Positions 10,668 through 22,529 of a stretch of 27,468 nt of DNA are shown one piece after another. This DNA is from Hepatocystis sp. ex Piliocolobus tephrosceles (Eukaryota; Apicomplexa; Aconoidasida; Haemosporida; Plasmodiidae). Made by a program: the position numbers and the translations under genes. The stretch's first letter is position 1, and the number at the start of each line of letters is the position of its first letter. The stretch spans positions 7,742-35,209 of the forward strand of contig CABPSV020000067.1 of NCBI GenBank assembly GCA_902459845.2, written 5' to 3'. The notes below the pieces were generated by a model. It was not told the origin of the DNA and made no database searches. It worked only from the letters and a program-made list of their open reading frames with translations.

Positions 10668-11211
10668 AAGTGTGCCTACTGGCTATTTACAACAGTTTTC
10701 AAAAAGTGCGCAGCGTAAAAAAGTGTGATATTTTTTATGGATACGTATATGGATTGTTTTTAATTATTTTATTTTAAGTATGTGTGTCTAGATGAACGGA
10801 AAAAAAAGAAAAACGGACGAACAAAAAGATGAACGAACTAATTATAAAATTAAATAAATCTGTAATTTTATATATTGTTAATTTGTGTAATTTTTAAATT
10901 TTATTTTAACAATTTTCAATGTACACATGTTGGACCATACATAAAAATTTATCAAAAAAAAAAAAAAAAGTATACATGTGGTTATATTCTACATATAATA
11001 ATGCGCTTTATATTAACTACATATAATCGTATATATATATATATGGATATAACTACTGATTATATGATTATATATATTTATAATTTTGTAACATGTCATT
11101 TTGTGTGAGTTCTGCTTTTTTTTTTTTCTTTTTTTTTAATAACCGTGAATTTTGCAAATTCCAACACCTTGGTTTTTTTTTTTTTTCTTTTTATCATTTG
11201 TAAAACATTTA

Positions 11212-11330
11212 CGTTTATTTTCTTTCATTTTCTTTTACTTTCTTTCACGTTCTTGCTCTTTCTATCATTTTCTTTTACGTTCTTTCACTTTTTTTTACTT
11301 TCTTTCACTTTCTTTACTATTTTTGTTGTA
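11212..11330 (+). repeat. Polypyrimidine minisatellite (TTTCTTTCACTT-like)
   Basis: About 110 bases almost entirely T and C on the plus strand, built of degenerate units such as TTTTCTTTCA, TTTTCTTTTA and CTTTCTTTCACTT. It lies about 550 bp after the PHIST stop codon. Mirror-like purine/pyrimidine tracts can form triplex DNA; that is an inference only. Confidence 0.8.
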
Positions 11331-11494
11331 AACGTGTAAAAAGTAAATTTAGCATGTTATGAATTTAAAATAGATTAATTCTTTTTAAAAGTTTTAATAA
11401 CAAGTGCTTCGTTTAAAATTTGTGTAAAATATATTTTTACACTACATTTTTATAATAAAAAAGAAAAAAAAAAAAAAAGAATGAAGCAAGCTAC

Positions 11495-11495
<1 letters not shown>

Positions 11496-11543
<48 letters not shown>
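11496..11543. repeat. TA dinucleotide microsatellite
   Basis: About 24 TA units without interruption. Confidence 0.9.
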
Positions 11544-11546
<3 letters not shown>

Positions 11547-11639
11547 TATGTGTATTATTGGTACATAATTATTTTAATGAATTTAGAAACGAAATAATTT
11601 CGCTTTTTATTACACTACGTGTCATTATTTTTACAAAAC

Positions 11640-12035
11640 AGTTTTTTACTAATTACAGATATAATATATGATATGGTTTTAGTTTTTTTTTTTTACACCT
11701 TTGATTAGGTGATAATTATATTATATAGTCATCAATGAAACTTAACAGTCATCTGAGCTTAATTTTCATCTATTGGTAAAAAAATATTTTAAATCTAATT
11801 ATGTTTAATACATTTAGGATTATAAACATGTCAAGTTACATAGTGCTAAGTTTACATAAAATGGTATTTACAATTAAAATTTTTTTTAGTGTTATAAATT
11901 TATATAACTGACTATTCTACAATAACTTATAATGGTGTGAAAACATGCATGCAAAGGTATGTACACGAATTTTTTACGCATTTTTTTTGGAATTAGTTTA
12001 AGCTATTAAAATAAAATCCTTTTAAATTAAAAAAA
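11640..12035. repeat. Duplicated noncoding block, copy 1
   Basis: Aligns by eye over about 380 bases with 19575-19950 in the same orientation. Shared landmarks, in order: TTACTAATTACAG, CATCTATTGGTAA, ATACATTTAG, GCTAAGTTTACATAAAATGG then TATTTACAATT, GTTATAAATT, TTTTTTTTGGAATT and AAGCTATTAAAATAAAAT. Both copies have stops in all frames, so it is not an obvious coding remnant. Confidence 0.85.
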
Positions 12036-12047
12036 AAATTAAATAAG

Positions 12048-12081
<34 letters not shown>

Positions 12082-13934
12082 ACTACATAAGAGGTGAAAC
12101 TTTTAAATTGCTTTGACAAATCGAAAATTGTCTGTACTTTATTTTTTTTACGGCTAATTGTGCTATTTTTTTTATTTTTTTGTTTTATTTATATTTGGAG
12201 TGCTATTTATGATAACATATAATACATTATAATTGTGCGATCATTTAACGCTAAAATCTTTTTTGTTATTGTTAATTTTTTATTTTTTTAGTAAATATAC
12301 ATATAACTAAACAGTAATAAATTACTATTGATTCGATTTTTACATACCATTATAAAAACATATTACATAAAATATGTGTTCTATTTATATGTTTTACAAA
12401 AATTACAATATTATATAAGAGAACTCGCTTAAAATTATATACACATATATATATATATATATATATGTAATTTCATCTGAGCTTATCCCTGATGTAATAT
12501 TTCTGTCTTTTGTGTCCAAAAATTTTTTGTAGGTTTCAATTAGCTTAAGTAATGTTAGTTGTAATAAATATTTACAAATAAAATTAATAAATCAAAATAA
12601 CCATTGTTTTTGAATACATTATATATATGTAATTTAACTAAAAAAGGGTAAATAATTTATATTGTGAACATAAATGCGAAATGTTTTGCTAGGTAATTGT
12701 GCATTGTTTTTTTTTTCAACAATATAGATTACATATTTTTTTTTGTCAAAAGTTTTAATGTATATAATGCAAATTAAAATTTAATATTATTTATTCGCAT
12801 GTTACCGTTTTATGAGTCTTTTGAAAAAACCAGTGTTATTACTATAAAAGTAATAATTAGAAAAAACATATATTAAATTGTTATTAACATGTAATTATAA
12901 AAAATTAATATAACAATTTCAATTTTATTTTTCAATAAAACCAAAACATGTATAACATGTTAAGTCATAAATTTTTGGTTTAAATTACTAAATCTAATTA
13001 TTTTTAGTATTGAAAATAAGCACAGAATTTTTCAAATGAAAAGTGTATATATAACGTACCAAATGTAATAATTGGTTGTATAATATAACAGGAAATAATA
13101 TATAAAATTCTATTAAATGTAAATGGTTAATATATGTAGATAACTAAAACCTAATAGAAAAAATGACATAATTATATTTTTATTAATAAAGAAAAAAAAT
13201 TAATCGTTTTGTGGCAAAATATTTATTTATAATTATGAAATCTTACATTTTGCATCAATTATTTATTCAGAAGTTTTGTAAAGATAGAGATATAAGAATA
13301 TACATCTATTATTATTTTTTTTTTATTTATTTATTTATTTTTTTTTTTTTTACATTTATACTATATGTTAATAAAAATCTGTTACTTATTATTTAACAAT
13401 ATGAGTTACATTTGAAACAAAATATATACGTAGAATTTTTTTATTTTTAATAGTATAAAATAAAACGTTTGTTGCAATGCATTTAGTTATATAAAAATAT
13501 ACTAATCCCGTTTTTTTTTTTCATTAAATATTTTTTAAAAAGAGCTAAATTATGTTGCTTTATTTTATATATTATTTTATATTATTTTTAACATATAAAA
13601 TTAGCGAACAAGTTGGTTATTAAATATTATAAAAACAAATATTAGACTCTGTTTCTTTTTTTTAAGCAATATATTGGTTAATATTAGATGCATGCTAAAC
13701 TATATTTTTAAAATATTGTATGCTACAGTAGTTAGATGTTTTATGTATTAAAGTAAATAAAAATTTAGTTTAAAAACACTTTAATTTAAACGTTGAACGT
13801 TTTAACAAATTGTTTAACATAAAAAATTTATAAAAATGAAACAAGTCATATATATGTTTTTACAACAAAAATAAGAAAAAATAAAATATAAAATAACAGT
13901 TTTAAATATTATACTTTAAATTGAATTAAAAATA

Positions 13935-14836
13935 ATGGTAAAACTTATGTTTAATATTTTTAATCTGTTAATTTTGACCAATTTTATATTTATAATTTTT
14001 AATGAACGTCTCATCGTTTTTATCGATAAAAATAAATGTCATAATAAAATTCGAAATTTAGAAGAAATTGATCTGGAATATACAAACTCTAATTCCTGTA
14101 TTAAACAATGGATATATCCTAAAAAATGATTTAAAAGGTTGAGTACTATAGAGAGAGATATAACATACGATTTTGCAAATAAATTAAATAATAACAAATT
14201 AAAAAATTTACGTATTGGTAAGATAGAAGAGCAAATCAAGGATAAATTTGAACAACTCGATTATAAATTAGAACAAATCGAACAAGAATATAAACAAATC
14301 GATCTTAAAGAAAAACAAATAGCAGGAGGATTTGATATACAGATTACAAAATTCTATAATGTAAAAATCAAATGTATGGCAAAAAGAATATTACAGCGTT
14401 TAGTAAATTTATATCAAAGTAATTTAAAAAACGATGACATATATTTTTTTTTAAAAGTTGAAGAATCATGTACAAAATATTTGTTTAAACATATCGAAAA
14501 AAGGCAAAATAGTCAGTATATATATACAATGTTATATTTATCAAAAGTAAAAGAGAAATTGGATAAAGAACTAAAACATAAAAAAATTATAAATGAACAA
14601 ATAAAGAAAGATTCTGCATTAAGAATAGTTCAGCAAATAAGTAATGTACTTTTTTTAAATCCAATAAATTATGAACATTTTGTAGAGATAAATGATGAAA
14701 TCAAATTCGAAAAAAAAAAATGAAAAGAGAAAATAAAAGCAAAATAAATATAATTAATTTATTGAAAAAACGAAATGTTGACGTAAAAAATCTGGTTGTT
14801 AAAATGAATAATCTAAATACTAATATAAGAAAATAA
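13935..14836 (+). pseudogene. Broken member of the R-x-x-Q repeat-domain family
   Basis: One reading frame from ATG 13935 to 14723, interrupted by a single TGA at 14127-14129 (codon 65). Before the stop it encodes a hydrophobic signal peptide (about 1-25) and a canonical PEXEL, R40-N-L-E-E44. After the stop it continues in the same frame with the family domain: M-A-K-R151-I-L-Q154 and L-R230-I-V-Q233, 79 residues apart as in the paralogues at 18030 and 23981. The frame then ends just after an A tract (14710-14720). Directly after the tract, a different frame stays open for 38 lysine- and asparagine-rich codons to a TAA at 14834-14836, which looks like the original C-terminal tail displaced by one missing (or two extra) A. 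It is therefore probably a pseudogene with two lesions. Alternatives are assembly errors, likely for the A tract, or stop readthrough. The piece 14139-14723 alone lacks an ATG start. Confidence 0.8.
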
Positions 14837-16571
14837 AAATTAAAAAAAAAGGAAAATAGTTATAAATAGAATATATTAATATGTAAAAAAAAATGATTTT
14901 TGTAATGATATCGGATTATATGACTTTAATAAAATATTCAGTAACATTAGTCAAAATAATTATGAGACAAAAAAAAAAAAAAAAAAAAAAAAAAATTAGT
15001 AGATCATATACACACGCATACATATATATATACTATTAATAAAATTATGTTTTTGTTATTGATTTGGTTTGCATTTTTTTTTATACATTTGTGTATTTTT
15101 TATATTATACTTTATTTCTGTAAATGTGAATAGTGAAAAATCAAAATAATTAATAATGAACAATGTGTACATTAAAATATTTTTTGTACAGTTAATATAC
15201 TTCGTTATTAATTTTAACTAATTTGTTTAAATAAACTTTTTTTTTTACCTTTTTAAGCACATTCAATATTAAAAATTAATTAACTTTTTTGTGCATGTTT
15301 TTTTTTTTTTTTTTTTTTTAATTTATACAAGTTAATAATAGACACGTTTATATGATCTGTATAAAGAACATATTATATATTTGTGTTACGATTTAATAAA
15401 TGTAACATATAACTAGTCACGAGACATTAAGGCGATAACTATTCAGATTTTATAAAAAATATTTGAATATATTGTTTACTACATATAATTTTTATGCAAA
15501 ATACAAAAAGGTTACAAGTGTTAAATTTTATATTTTGCTTAAGTTGTTTAACACCATTCGAAATGTCTAAAGTGTTATGATAGGTATTCACATGAAGACT
15601 ATGATACTGATTGTTTTGTTATTGAAAATATATATATGGTGTTGTTGTTTATTTTATATCATATGTTTCATTTGAAACAATTATTAATCAAAATTGTGTA
15701 CATTCTTATTTTAAATCTGTACGTAAACAAAAAAAGGAATGAATTAATATAAATTAATTTGAATTAAAAAAATTTCAAATAGAGTTTTAAATGGATTTTT
15801 TTTTTAGAAACATATTAAACTGTAATTGGCGATAACACTTTTTTATATAATAAAAATATATTACTAAAATATATAACATGAGATCAATGAGTAATTCGTT
15901 TTGGTAAAATTATCAGTTCCTAAATTAGAAATTAGTTATGTTTATATAATGAATTGCGTAAAAACTATCAATTACATTATATATACGTTAAAACATATAA
16001 TTTTTTTTATTGTTAAGTATAGTATGAACGGTTGTTACATTGTGTGCTCTTATAAGATAAAATCAGTGGTTTTGATATTGTAATTAAAATTATTTCCTTT
16101 TTTTTTCCTATTTATGTATTTTACTTAGAAAACTTAAATTACATCTACAGCATTGGATGGATATGGTATAAAAAAAAAAGTCGAATGAAAAAAAAATATA
16201 TGCTAATGATTTTAGAATGTATTATATAGGAGTTATGTGAGAATGTCAAATTCATTATGATGGTCATAATAAACAGAAAAAATACGAATTTAGTAATACA
16301 TTAAAATGCTACGTGAATGTATATTTTTATTGGAATTTTTTTTTTTTTTCTGTTTATGACATAAACATTTACATAAATCTTTTTTATTTTTGACTTGATT
16401 TTATTTGAAATTTCTCCATACATTATTGTTTTTTTATTTTAAGTTATTGTGTTGAATAGTAAATAAAAATAAATTAAATATGATTAAGCATTTTAAAATT
16501 TTAGTAAATATTTTATATTTATTTAATGTTTATTTAATAATTATTATTTCAGTATAAAATATTGATTAAAA

Positions 16572-16622
<51 letters not shown>

Positions 16623-17287
16623 GCTTATAAAATATAAAACAATTTGATATATGTGTTAGCTTGACAATCATGTAGAACATTATTGTATTTTTTATAATTT
16701 GTTTAAACGTATATTGTTTTGTTAAATTACAACTTTAAATATGATTACTACTATATAATAATATGTTAGTCATTTTGTTAAATAAAATATTTATAATTAA
16801 CAAACATGTAAAATAAAAATTATAATATGTGTAAAAAAAAATATGTACCTGCATAAAAATTAATATTATTATCATAAAAAAAAATTTCAATATAACCAAA
16901 AATTGAAAAAAATGTATTTACGTAATATATAAAACAAATAAAAAAATTGTGAAGTTCCAAAAAAATCGATGTAAATATAAATCAGTTATATATATGTATA
17001 TATTACTAATAAATATGATAGTGAAATTTTTTTTATTTGTTTTCATATAGTGTCAATCTTATAATTAAATTTTTTGTTGTTCACATATAATTAATAAATT
17101 TATGACAATATTGATAAAAAGATATATATATTTATATATATATTTATTTATGATTTAATTTTTATTTTTACTTGTTTTTTATTTTTACCGATTATGTTTG
17201 TTACATCTCTCTTCTTTTTTTGGTATATATATATCATATAATAAACATCAACAATTTAACACAAATGATTGAATAGCATAATGTCAA

Positions 17288-17350
17288 TACTTTATAACAG
17301 TGCTTTATAACAATGCTTTATAACAATGCTTTATAACAATGCTTTATAAG
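17288..17350. repeat. 13-bp minisatellite (GCTTTATAACAAT)
   Basis: Four to five copies of GCTTTATAACAAT, the first slightly altered (ACTTTATAACAGT) and the last truncated. Located about 0.7 kb upstream of the family gene at 18030. Confidence 0.92.
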
Positions 17351-17720
17351 TTTTAAAAATATAAAAAACATTTTTAATGCATGCTATAGTATTAACCCTT
17401 TTTTTTTTTAAATATAATGGTATAACTATTCTTTTTTTAAGTTTTATTTCAACGTGCAAAACTCAAATGAACCTTACAATAATATAAGCACATAATTAAA
17501 ATAAATAGTAAATAATTATTAATTTAGTATTACGTTTTTTTATGTATATAATTATATTTATAATATTTAAATGCATTTCTAAAAAGATGCATAGATTTAT
17601 ATTTTTTTGGTTTTTTTTTGAATTCATTATTTAATATTTATTAGAAGCTTATTCATTATTTAATAATTGTTTAAAGTTTATTTATTAAATTTTTATTATT
17701 CAGTGTTTGTTTATTCTTTA

Positions 17721-17825
17721 TGCAACGCTGGTCTATGCAACACTGGTCTTTGCAACACTAATTTACGCAACACTAATTTATACAACACTATTTTATACAA
17801 CACTGATTTATGCAACACTGATTTA
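17721..17825. repeat. 15-bp minisatellite (TGCAACACTGATTTA)
   Basis: Seven exact-length 15-bp units over 105 bp, with a conserved CAAC core and variable ends. Because 15 is a multiple of three, one plus-strand frame stays open through the array and would encode pentapeptides of the form [CRY]-N-[AT]-x-L. The surrounding open frame (about 17667-17843) has no ATG. It lies about 200 bp upstream of the gene at 18030. Confidence 0.93.
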
Positions 17826-18029
17826 TGCGTTAATTATTCTTGATCCAACTGTATATAGATAAAATGTCCTAATTAATGTTTTTTTTTTATCGCATTGGTT
17901 ACCTTATTTTTTATCAGTTTTAAAAAAATTAATAGCATTTCATAAATAAATGTAAAAAAAAAAAAAAACAACAAAGAAAAAACATATAAATGTATAGTTT
18001 TTTATACGTATAGTATAAACCTAAGAGCA

Positions 18030-18779
18030 ATGAAAAATTTAAAAATTAATTTTTGTACTTTTATACTATTTACAAAGTTGATAATATTGTTTTACAATTT
18101 ATTTTTTGTAAATAGTGCAACAAATGTTAATAAAGATGTGAAAGCAGATTGTAAGAAAGAGGCACCTAAACACAGTAGTAGTGATTTAAAAAAACTTATT
18201 AAAATAGAACGTAAAGTAGTAAAAAAATACATGAATGACATAAATAAAGGAGAAATTGATTTGAGCATTAATGATATAAAAAAGAAAATTAATGAAATAA
18301 TAAATAAGAAAAAAATAACATATGAAGAGTATAGAATAAATTCAATGGCAAATAGAATATTTCAACGTTTAGAAGACATATACATATATAATGAAAGCTG
18401 TCATGATGTAGATTCGATTTACAAATTAGAAAACTATATAACTGAGAAGTTTATGAAATTATTACAATCCAATAGGTGTACTAAAAATGTTGACACAAAA
18501 AACTTTTTTGAAGTTTTAAGACACCGCATTTTGATAGATGATAATGCTTCCAAATTATTAAGTAAAAATTTAATTACCAAGATGACATGGAGAGTGATTC
18601 AGCGCGCTAGTGATATTATATTTCGCGATTCTTCTTCCTATAGTGACTTAGTAATAGTTGATGATACATCGGAAGATGAAGAACATACGTATGATCAGCA
18701 TAAGAAACAAGATAATTTTAATAAAGAAAAAAAAAAAAATTTTACAGAAATTGGGACCGTCAGTCAAACAAAGGATTAA
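18030..18779 (+). CDS. Secreted protein of the R-x-x-Q repeat-domain family, intact copy 1
   Basis: A single exon of 249 residues, ATG to TAA. The N-terminus (about residues 5-29, FCTFILFTKLIIL and onward) is a clear signal peptide or anchor ending near V-N-S-A. No PEXEL motif is visible after it. Residues 53-115 are charged and helical. The domain has a first core at N-S-M-A-N-R109-I-F-Q112-R-L and a second at M-T-W-R188-V-I-Q191-R-A-S-D, then F-R-D-S-S-S-Y-S-D-L-V. The last 40 residues are acidic, then lysine-rich, like a disordered tail. It is paralogous to 23981-24730 (same length, 249 residues, same core spacing of 79) and to the broken copy at 13935. I do not recognise a named family. 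Hepatocystis is known to have lineage-specific subtelomeric families, but I cannot say whether this is one. Role unknown; probably secreted into the parasitophorous space or the host cell. Confidence 0.85.
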   Translation: MKNLKINFCTFILFTKLIILFYNLFFVNSATNVNKDVKADCKKEAPKHSSSDLKKLIKIERKVVKKYMNDINKGEIDLSINDIKKKINEIINKKKITYEEYRINSMANRIFQRLEDIYIYNESCHDVDSIYKLENYITEKFMKLLQSNRCTKNVDTKNFFEVLRHRILIDDNASKLLSKNLITKMTWRVIQRASDIIFRDSSSYSDLVIVDDTSEDEEHTYDQHKKQDNFNKEKKKNFTEIGTVSQTKD

Positions 18780-20344
18780 TAAGAACAAATTGTGATCATA
18801 TATATGTGATAAATTTATTTTTAATATTTTAATTATGTAATTGGATTAGTAATGATAATTATTTATATAAACATATGTTAAAAAATAATGTTGTATGTAC
18901 ATGTAATTCACATATTTTTACATTTTTTAGATTAACAGTGTTGCTATATATTTTTTTATACACGTTACAATGCTAATGAACACATATATAAATAGTTTGT
19001 ACAATATAAATTGTGTATAATTAAGATTTATAACTTTTAATTTACTTCATGATATATATTTTATACAAATAGTTAAAAGTTTCGTTTTTTATATATGTTT
19101 TTTTGTTATTTTTAAATATACATTATAATATTTTTTTTTTTTTGTCGTAAAATAGTTAATATACTTTTTTTTTGTGTAATGTAAAGCCAAAAATATTATA
19201 TTAAGATGTAGCTTATATAATATATAAATGGTGAACTCGTTACAGTAATGTAAGTGCAAAACAAATAATGTTTCGTTTTTATTTAATATTCGTTTATTCA
19301 CTTTTTAAATAAACTGAACAAAACTCTTGTTTATGTTATGGCTAACAATTTTAATTAACATATTATTTTATATATTTAAACATGTTTTAATAAAAAGTAT
19401 ACATTTTTGTACAATGAAATAAATCACAAAATGTTATTTTAAAGATTAAATATTCAAAAAATTAATGCCAATGCTAATTATATAAATGAATATATTTTGA
19501 AAAAATAAAAAGAATTCTATGAACAATTGAAAGTAGTTTATTTTTTCATTTTTTTTAGGTGTTATTCTTTCTTGGACTATGCTCCTTATTAATTACGGAT
19601 TTATGGTATTGATTTTAGTTTTTGTATATTTTTTTTTTAGATTATTTTATATTATAATATATGTATTGTTTAATAGAACTTAATCTTCATCTATTAGTAA
19701 GAAAGTATTTTAAAACGGATTGTGCTTAGTACATTTAGTATCATAATCAAGTCAAAATATGCAGTACTAAGTTTATATAAAATGGTATTTACAATTAGGT
19801 TTTTTTTTCATTGTTATAAATTAGTATGATAATTCTAAATAACTTAAAATGCTGCTGAAAGCATGTTTTAAAAGTTATACATGCGTTTTTTACGTATTTT
19901 TTTTGGAATTGTTCTAAGCTCTTAAAATAAAATATTTTTAAACAAAAAAAATATAAATTAAAAAAGAAAAATAAATAAAATCGTTTTTTTTGCTTTTATT
20001 TATTAAATATTATAAACATTTTATAAATGCAGTACTTATTTTATAAATACAATACTTGTGGAAACCGATGTTTATATAATTTATGGTAAAACATTTAAAA
20101 AGCACTATAAAGTGGTACCAACTTCTTTTTTTCGTTACTTTTTTTTGTAGTAATCATTAAATAAAATATATTATACAAATTTATTTTTTAATGGTTTTTT
20201 TTTTTTTTTTTTTGGTACATTGTACAATCCTAGGCATAAAAAATAAAAAATTACGTAAGTTAAAATTGCATATATTTTATGTATATGAATAGATATATAT
20301 TTAAAAATATGTTTTAAAATAAATATATAATTAAGGAATTAAAC
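18780..20344. other. 1.6-kb noncoding gap
   Basis: No gene supported. The second copy of the duplicated noncoding block occupies 19575-19950. The remainder is AT-rich with homopolymers. The frame at 19089-19301 (minus) is a low-complexity shadow. Confidence 0.7.
19575..19950. repeat. Duplicated noncoding block, copy 2
   Basis: Same orientation and order of landmarks as 11640-12035: TTATTAATTACGG, CATCTATTAGTAAG, GTACATTTAG, ACTAAGTTTATATAAAATGG then TATTTACAATT, GTTATAAATT, TTTTTTTTGGAATT and AAGCTCTTAAAATAAAAT. Roughly three quarters identical by eye, with small indels. It sits about 400 bp upstream of the signal-peptide exon at 20345. Confidence 0.85.
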
Positions 20345-20436
20345 ATGAAATTATTCTTTTCTATACTAGCAATTAAATTTATTGTGTTTATACAATTGCG
20401 CCTAATTTACTGTAAGGTAATAATACGAGTTTGATT

Positions 20437-20474
<38 letters not shown>

Positions 20475-21155
20475 TTTTTTTAGATATGTATATTATTTGT
20501 GCTAAAATTTTTTACCATTGTTTTGTTTACTTTTTAGGAAGCATCTTATGAATACCCGACATTTGTGAGAAATAACAAAAAAAAGATTCAAACTGATATA
20601 TTAATGAACACAGTAGAAAATTTAAATAAAATACTATTGGACACTTTAAAATTAGAAATCGAAAAAGCAAAAATGTTACGAAATAAAACGACAGTATTTA
20701 AGGAAACGGATTTACTAAACGAAGGATCATTATTAAATACACAATTATTAAGTACATCAACGGAATTAAAACATATTTCGGAAGAATTAAACATTATCTC
20801 TCATATTTTAACAATCGTTGACAAACGTTTTGCAGATAAGATGCTACATTTGTTGAATAAACAAATTTATAATAAAAAAATTACGTTAGATATTTTGTGT
20901 ATGATTAAAAATGAACTACAACTGATTTATGATGAACATGATAATGAAATGGAATATATAACATCCAATAATTTTAAATATACTTTTTTGTATGCATTTA
21001 TGATAATTTTTCAATTATTTGTTAATCCTATAAATATGACAATGGTCATTGGTAGTATTTTACCGACGGTACATGCAAAACATTTAGCTTTACGTATGCG
21101 TGCTAAACGAAAAATGAAAAGAGTCATAAAAAATTTTGTTAATAGCACTAACTAA
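20345..21155 (+). CDS. Two-exon signal-peptide and membrane protein of unknown function
   Basis: Proposed join 20345-20416 and 20538-21155, 229 residues. Exon 1 has 24 codons: M-K-L-F-F-S-I-L-A-I and more hydrophobic residues ending Y-C-K, a convincing signal peptide. The intron 20417-20537 (GTAATA to TTTTTAG, with a TA run) is phase 0. Exon 2 starts E-A-S-Y-E-Y-P. Residues 36-165 are helical, rich in K, L, E and N. A hydrophobic stretch covers about 172-199 and is followed by a strongly basic tail (about 205-223, R-M-R-A-K-R-K-M-K-R). No clear PEXEL is present. The predicted form is a signal-peptide protein anchored near its C-terminus with a basic end. Its region before and within the hydrophobic stretch (N-F-K-Y-T-F-L-Y-A-F) faintly resembles that of the minus-strand gene at 25869 (D-F-K-L-F-T-Y-A-L-F). 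I do not recognise the family. Exon 2 has no ATG near its start, which supports the spliced model. Confidence 0.78.
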
Positions 21156-21489
21156 TACGTAATATATTTTGCAATAAAAATACATATGATTATAACCGTA
21201 ATTATATAAGCTTATTTTTTTAAACAAATGAGTTTTTTTAAGTAGAATAAAATATATATACGTTAATTGGAACGATATGGATAAATAAATCTTTGTTATA
21301 CAAGTTTGTTTAATGTTTCTTAATAAATATAACTAAATAGTATTTTCTTTATAAGCTTTATTTATTGTGTATATGAAAATACTTTTATACTTAACATGTA
21401 TTGTGCATAATCGCATATTCTTGTATTTTTTTAAATATATAATTATAATTTGCATATTTTAAAATGTTGAAAATGATCATTGAAAAATT

Positions 21490-21592
21490 GGTTTTTACAA
21501 TATGGTGGTTTTTACAATATGGTGGTTTTTACAATATGGTGGTTTTTACAATATAGTGGTTTTTTACAACATAGTGGTTTTTTACAATATTG
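21490..21592. repeat. 17-bp minisatellite (GGTTTTTACAATATGGT)
   Basis: Six head-to-tail units. The first three are identical, the fourth has one change and the fifth and sixth have an extra T and further changes, giving a gradient of decay to the right. Confidence 0.93.
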
Positions 21593-22287
21593 TTTTTTAA
21601 TATACATATACAATATTAATAATTAAAATAGTTATATGTAAATATGACATGATATATATATATATATATAATTGTTTATAATGCACAATAATTGATATTT
21701 AAGAGAAGCATACGAATTGCTTTTATAATTTTAATCCACCTGTCTATAAAAAATACATTTACATGTAGCTTTTTTTAAAGTGTACATGCTTAGCCATTAA
21801 ACTTATAAAAACGTTGTTAAAAATCATGTGTAAACTATCACTTCTGACTAATTAAGCATTATATAATTTAGATAATAATTATATAAAAAAACTTTTGCGA
21901 ATCGTGGTTGCACCATTTCAAATTTTTTTTTTACTGGTAACAATTACATTTTAGAAGAAATTATTAAACTGGGAGTAAAAATTTTTAGCATTTTTTATAC
22001 TACTTTCATTGCTATTTATTGATTATCAATTATGCTTTAATTAAGCTTTAATGGTGATACTGTTATGTTATGTATTGAATAGTTTTGTTGCATAAAAAAA
22101 AAAAAAAAAAAATTAATGTTTAATTGGTTGTGTTATATGTGTGTTACTTATTTTAAGTTTTTATGATTACATAAATGCTGTATTTATAGAACTAAAATAA
22201 TTGTGTCAAAAAAAAAATAAAAAATAAAAAAATAGTGACAAGAACGAATGAAGTGCGTGAACTTATCAAAATAAATGCCAATAAAAT

Positions 22288-22320
<33 letters not shown>

Positions 22321-22529
22321 AGATAAAACAGATTGACACAAAATAGAAATGAATGATAAATCGTGCATAAAAAAATAGAGCTTATGTTTTTAAATTAATA
22401 TTAATATCATAAAAACTTAATACCTGTACCCCAATTCAATAACAAAACAACTTCTCTTTGAACAAACAATCAAAATATATATCCTAATAATCCTGCGTTA
22501 TCATCCCCAAATCTCAAAATAAAACTTTA

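Larger units (their letters stand above)
10668..13934. other. 3.3-kb noncoding gap
   Basis: No gene supported. Contents: a one-strand pyrimidine-rich tract (about 11212-11330), a TA run (about 11496-11543), the first copy of a duplicated noncoding block (11640-12035), an A tract of about 32 bases (12048-12079), and otherwise unstructured AT-rich sequence. The ORFs at 10875-11108, 11145-11339 and 13211-13396 are made of low-complexity residues. Confidence 0.7.
14837..18029. other. 3.2-kb noncoding gap with minisatellites
   Basis: No gene supported. Contains an A tract at about 14969-14995, a TA run (about 16575-16613), two minisatellites (17288-17350 and 17721-17825) and a duplicated TTCATTATTTAAT motif near 17620-17665. 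The frame at 15901-16083 begins with TTG, has no splice context and is not convincing. Confidence 0.7.

Noticed and set aside
15901..16083. 60-codon plus-strand frame in the gap before 18030
   Set aside because: Starts with TTG, has no splice context, signal or similarity to the family genes.
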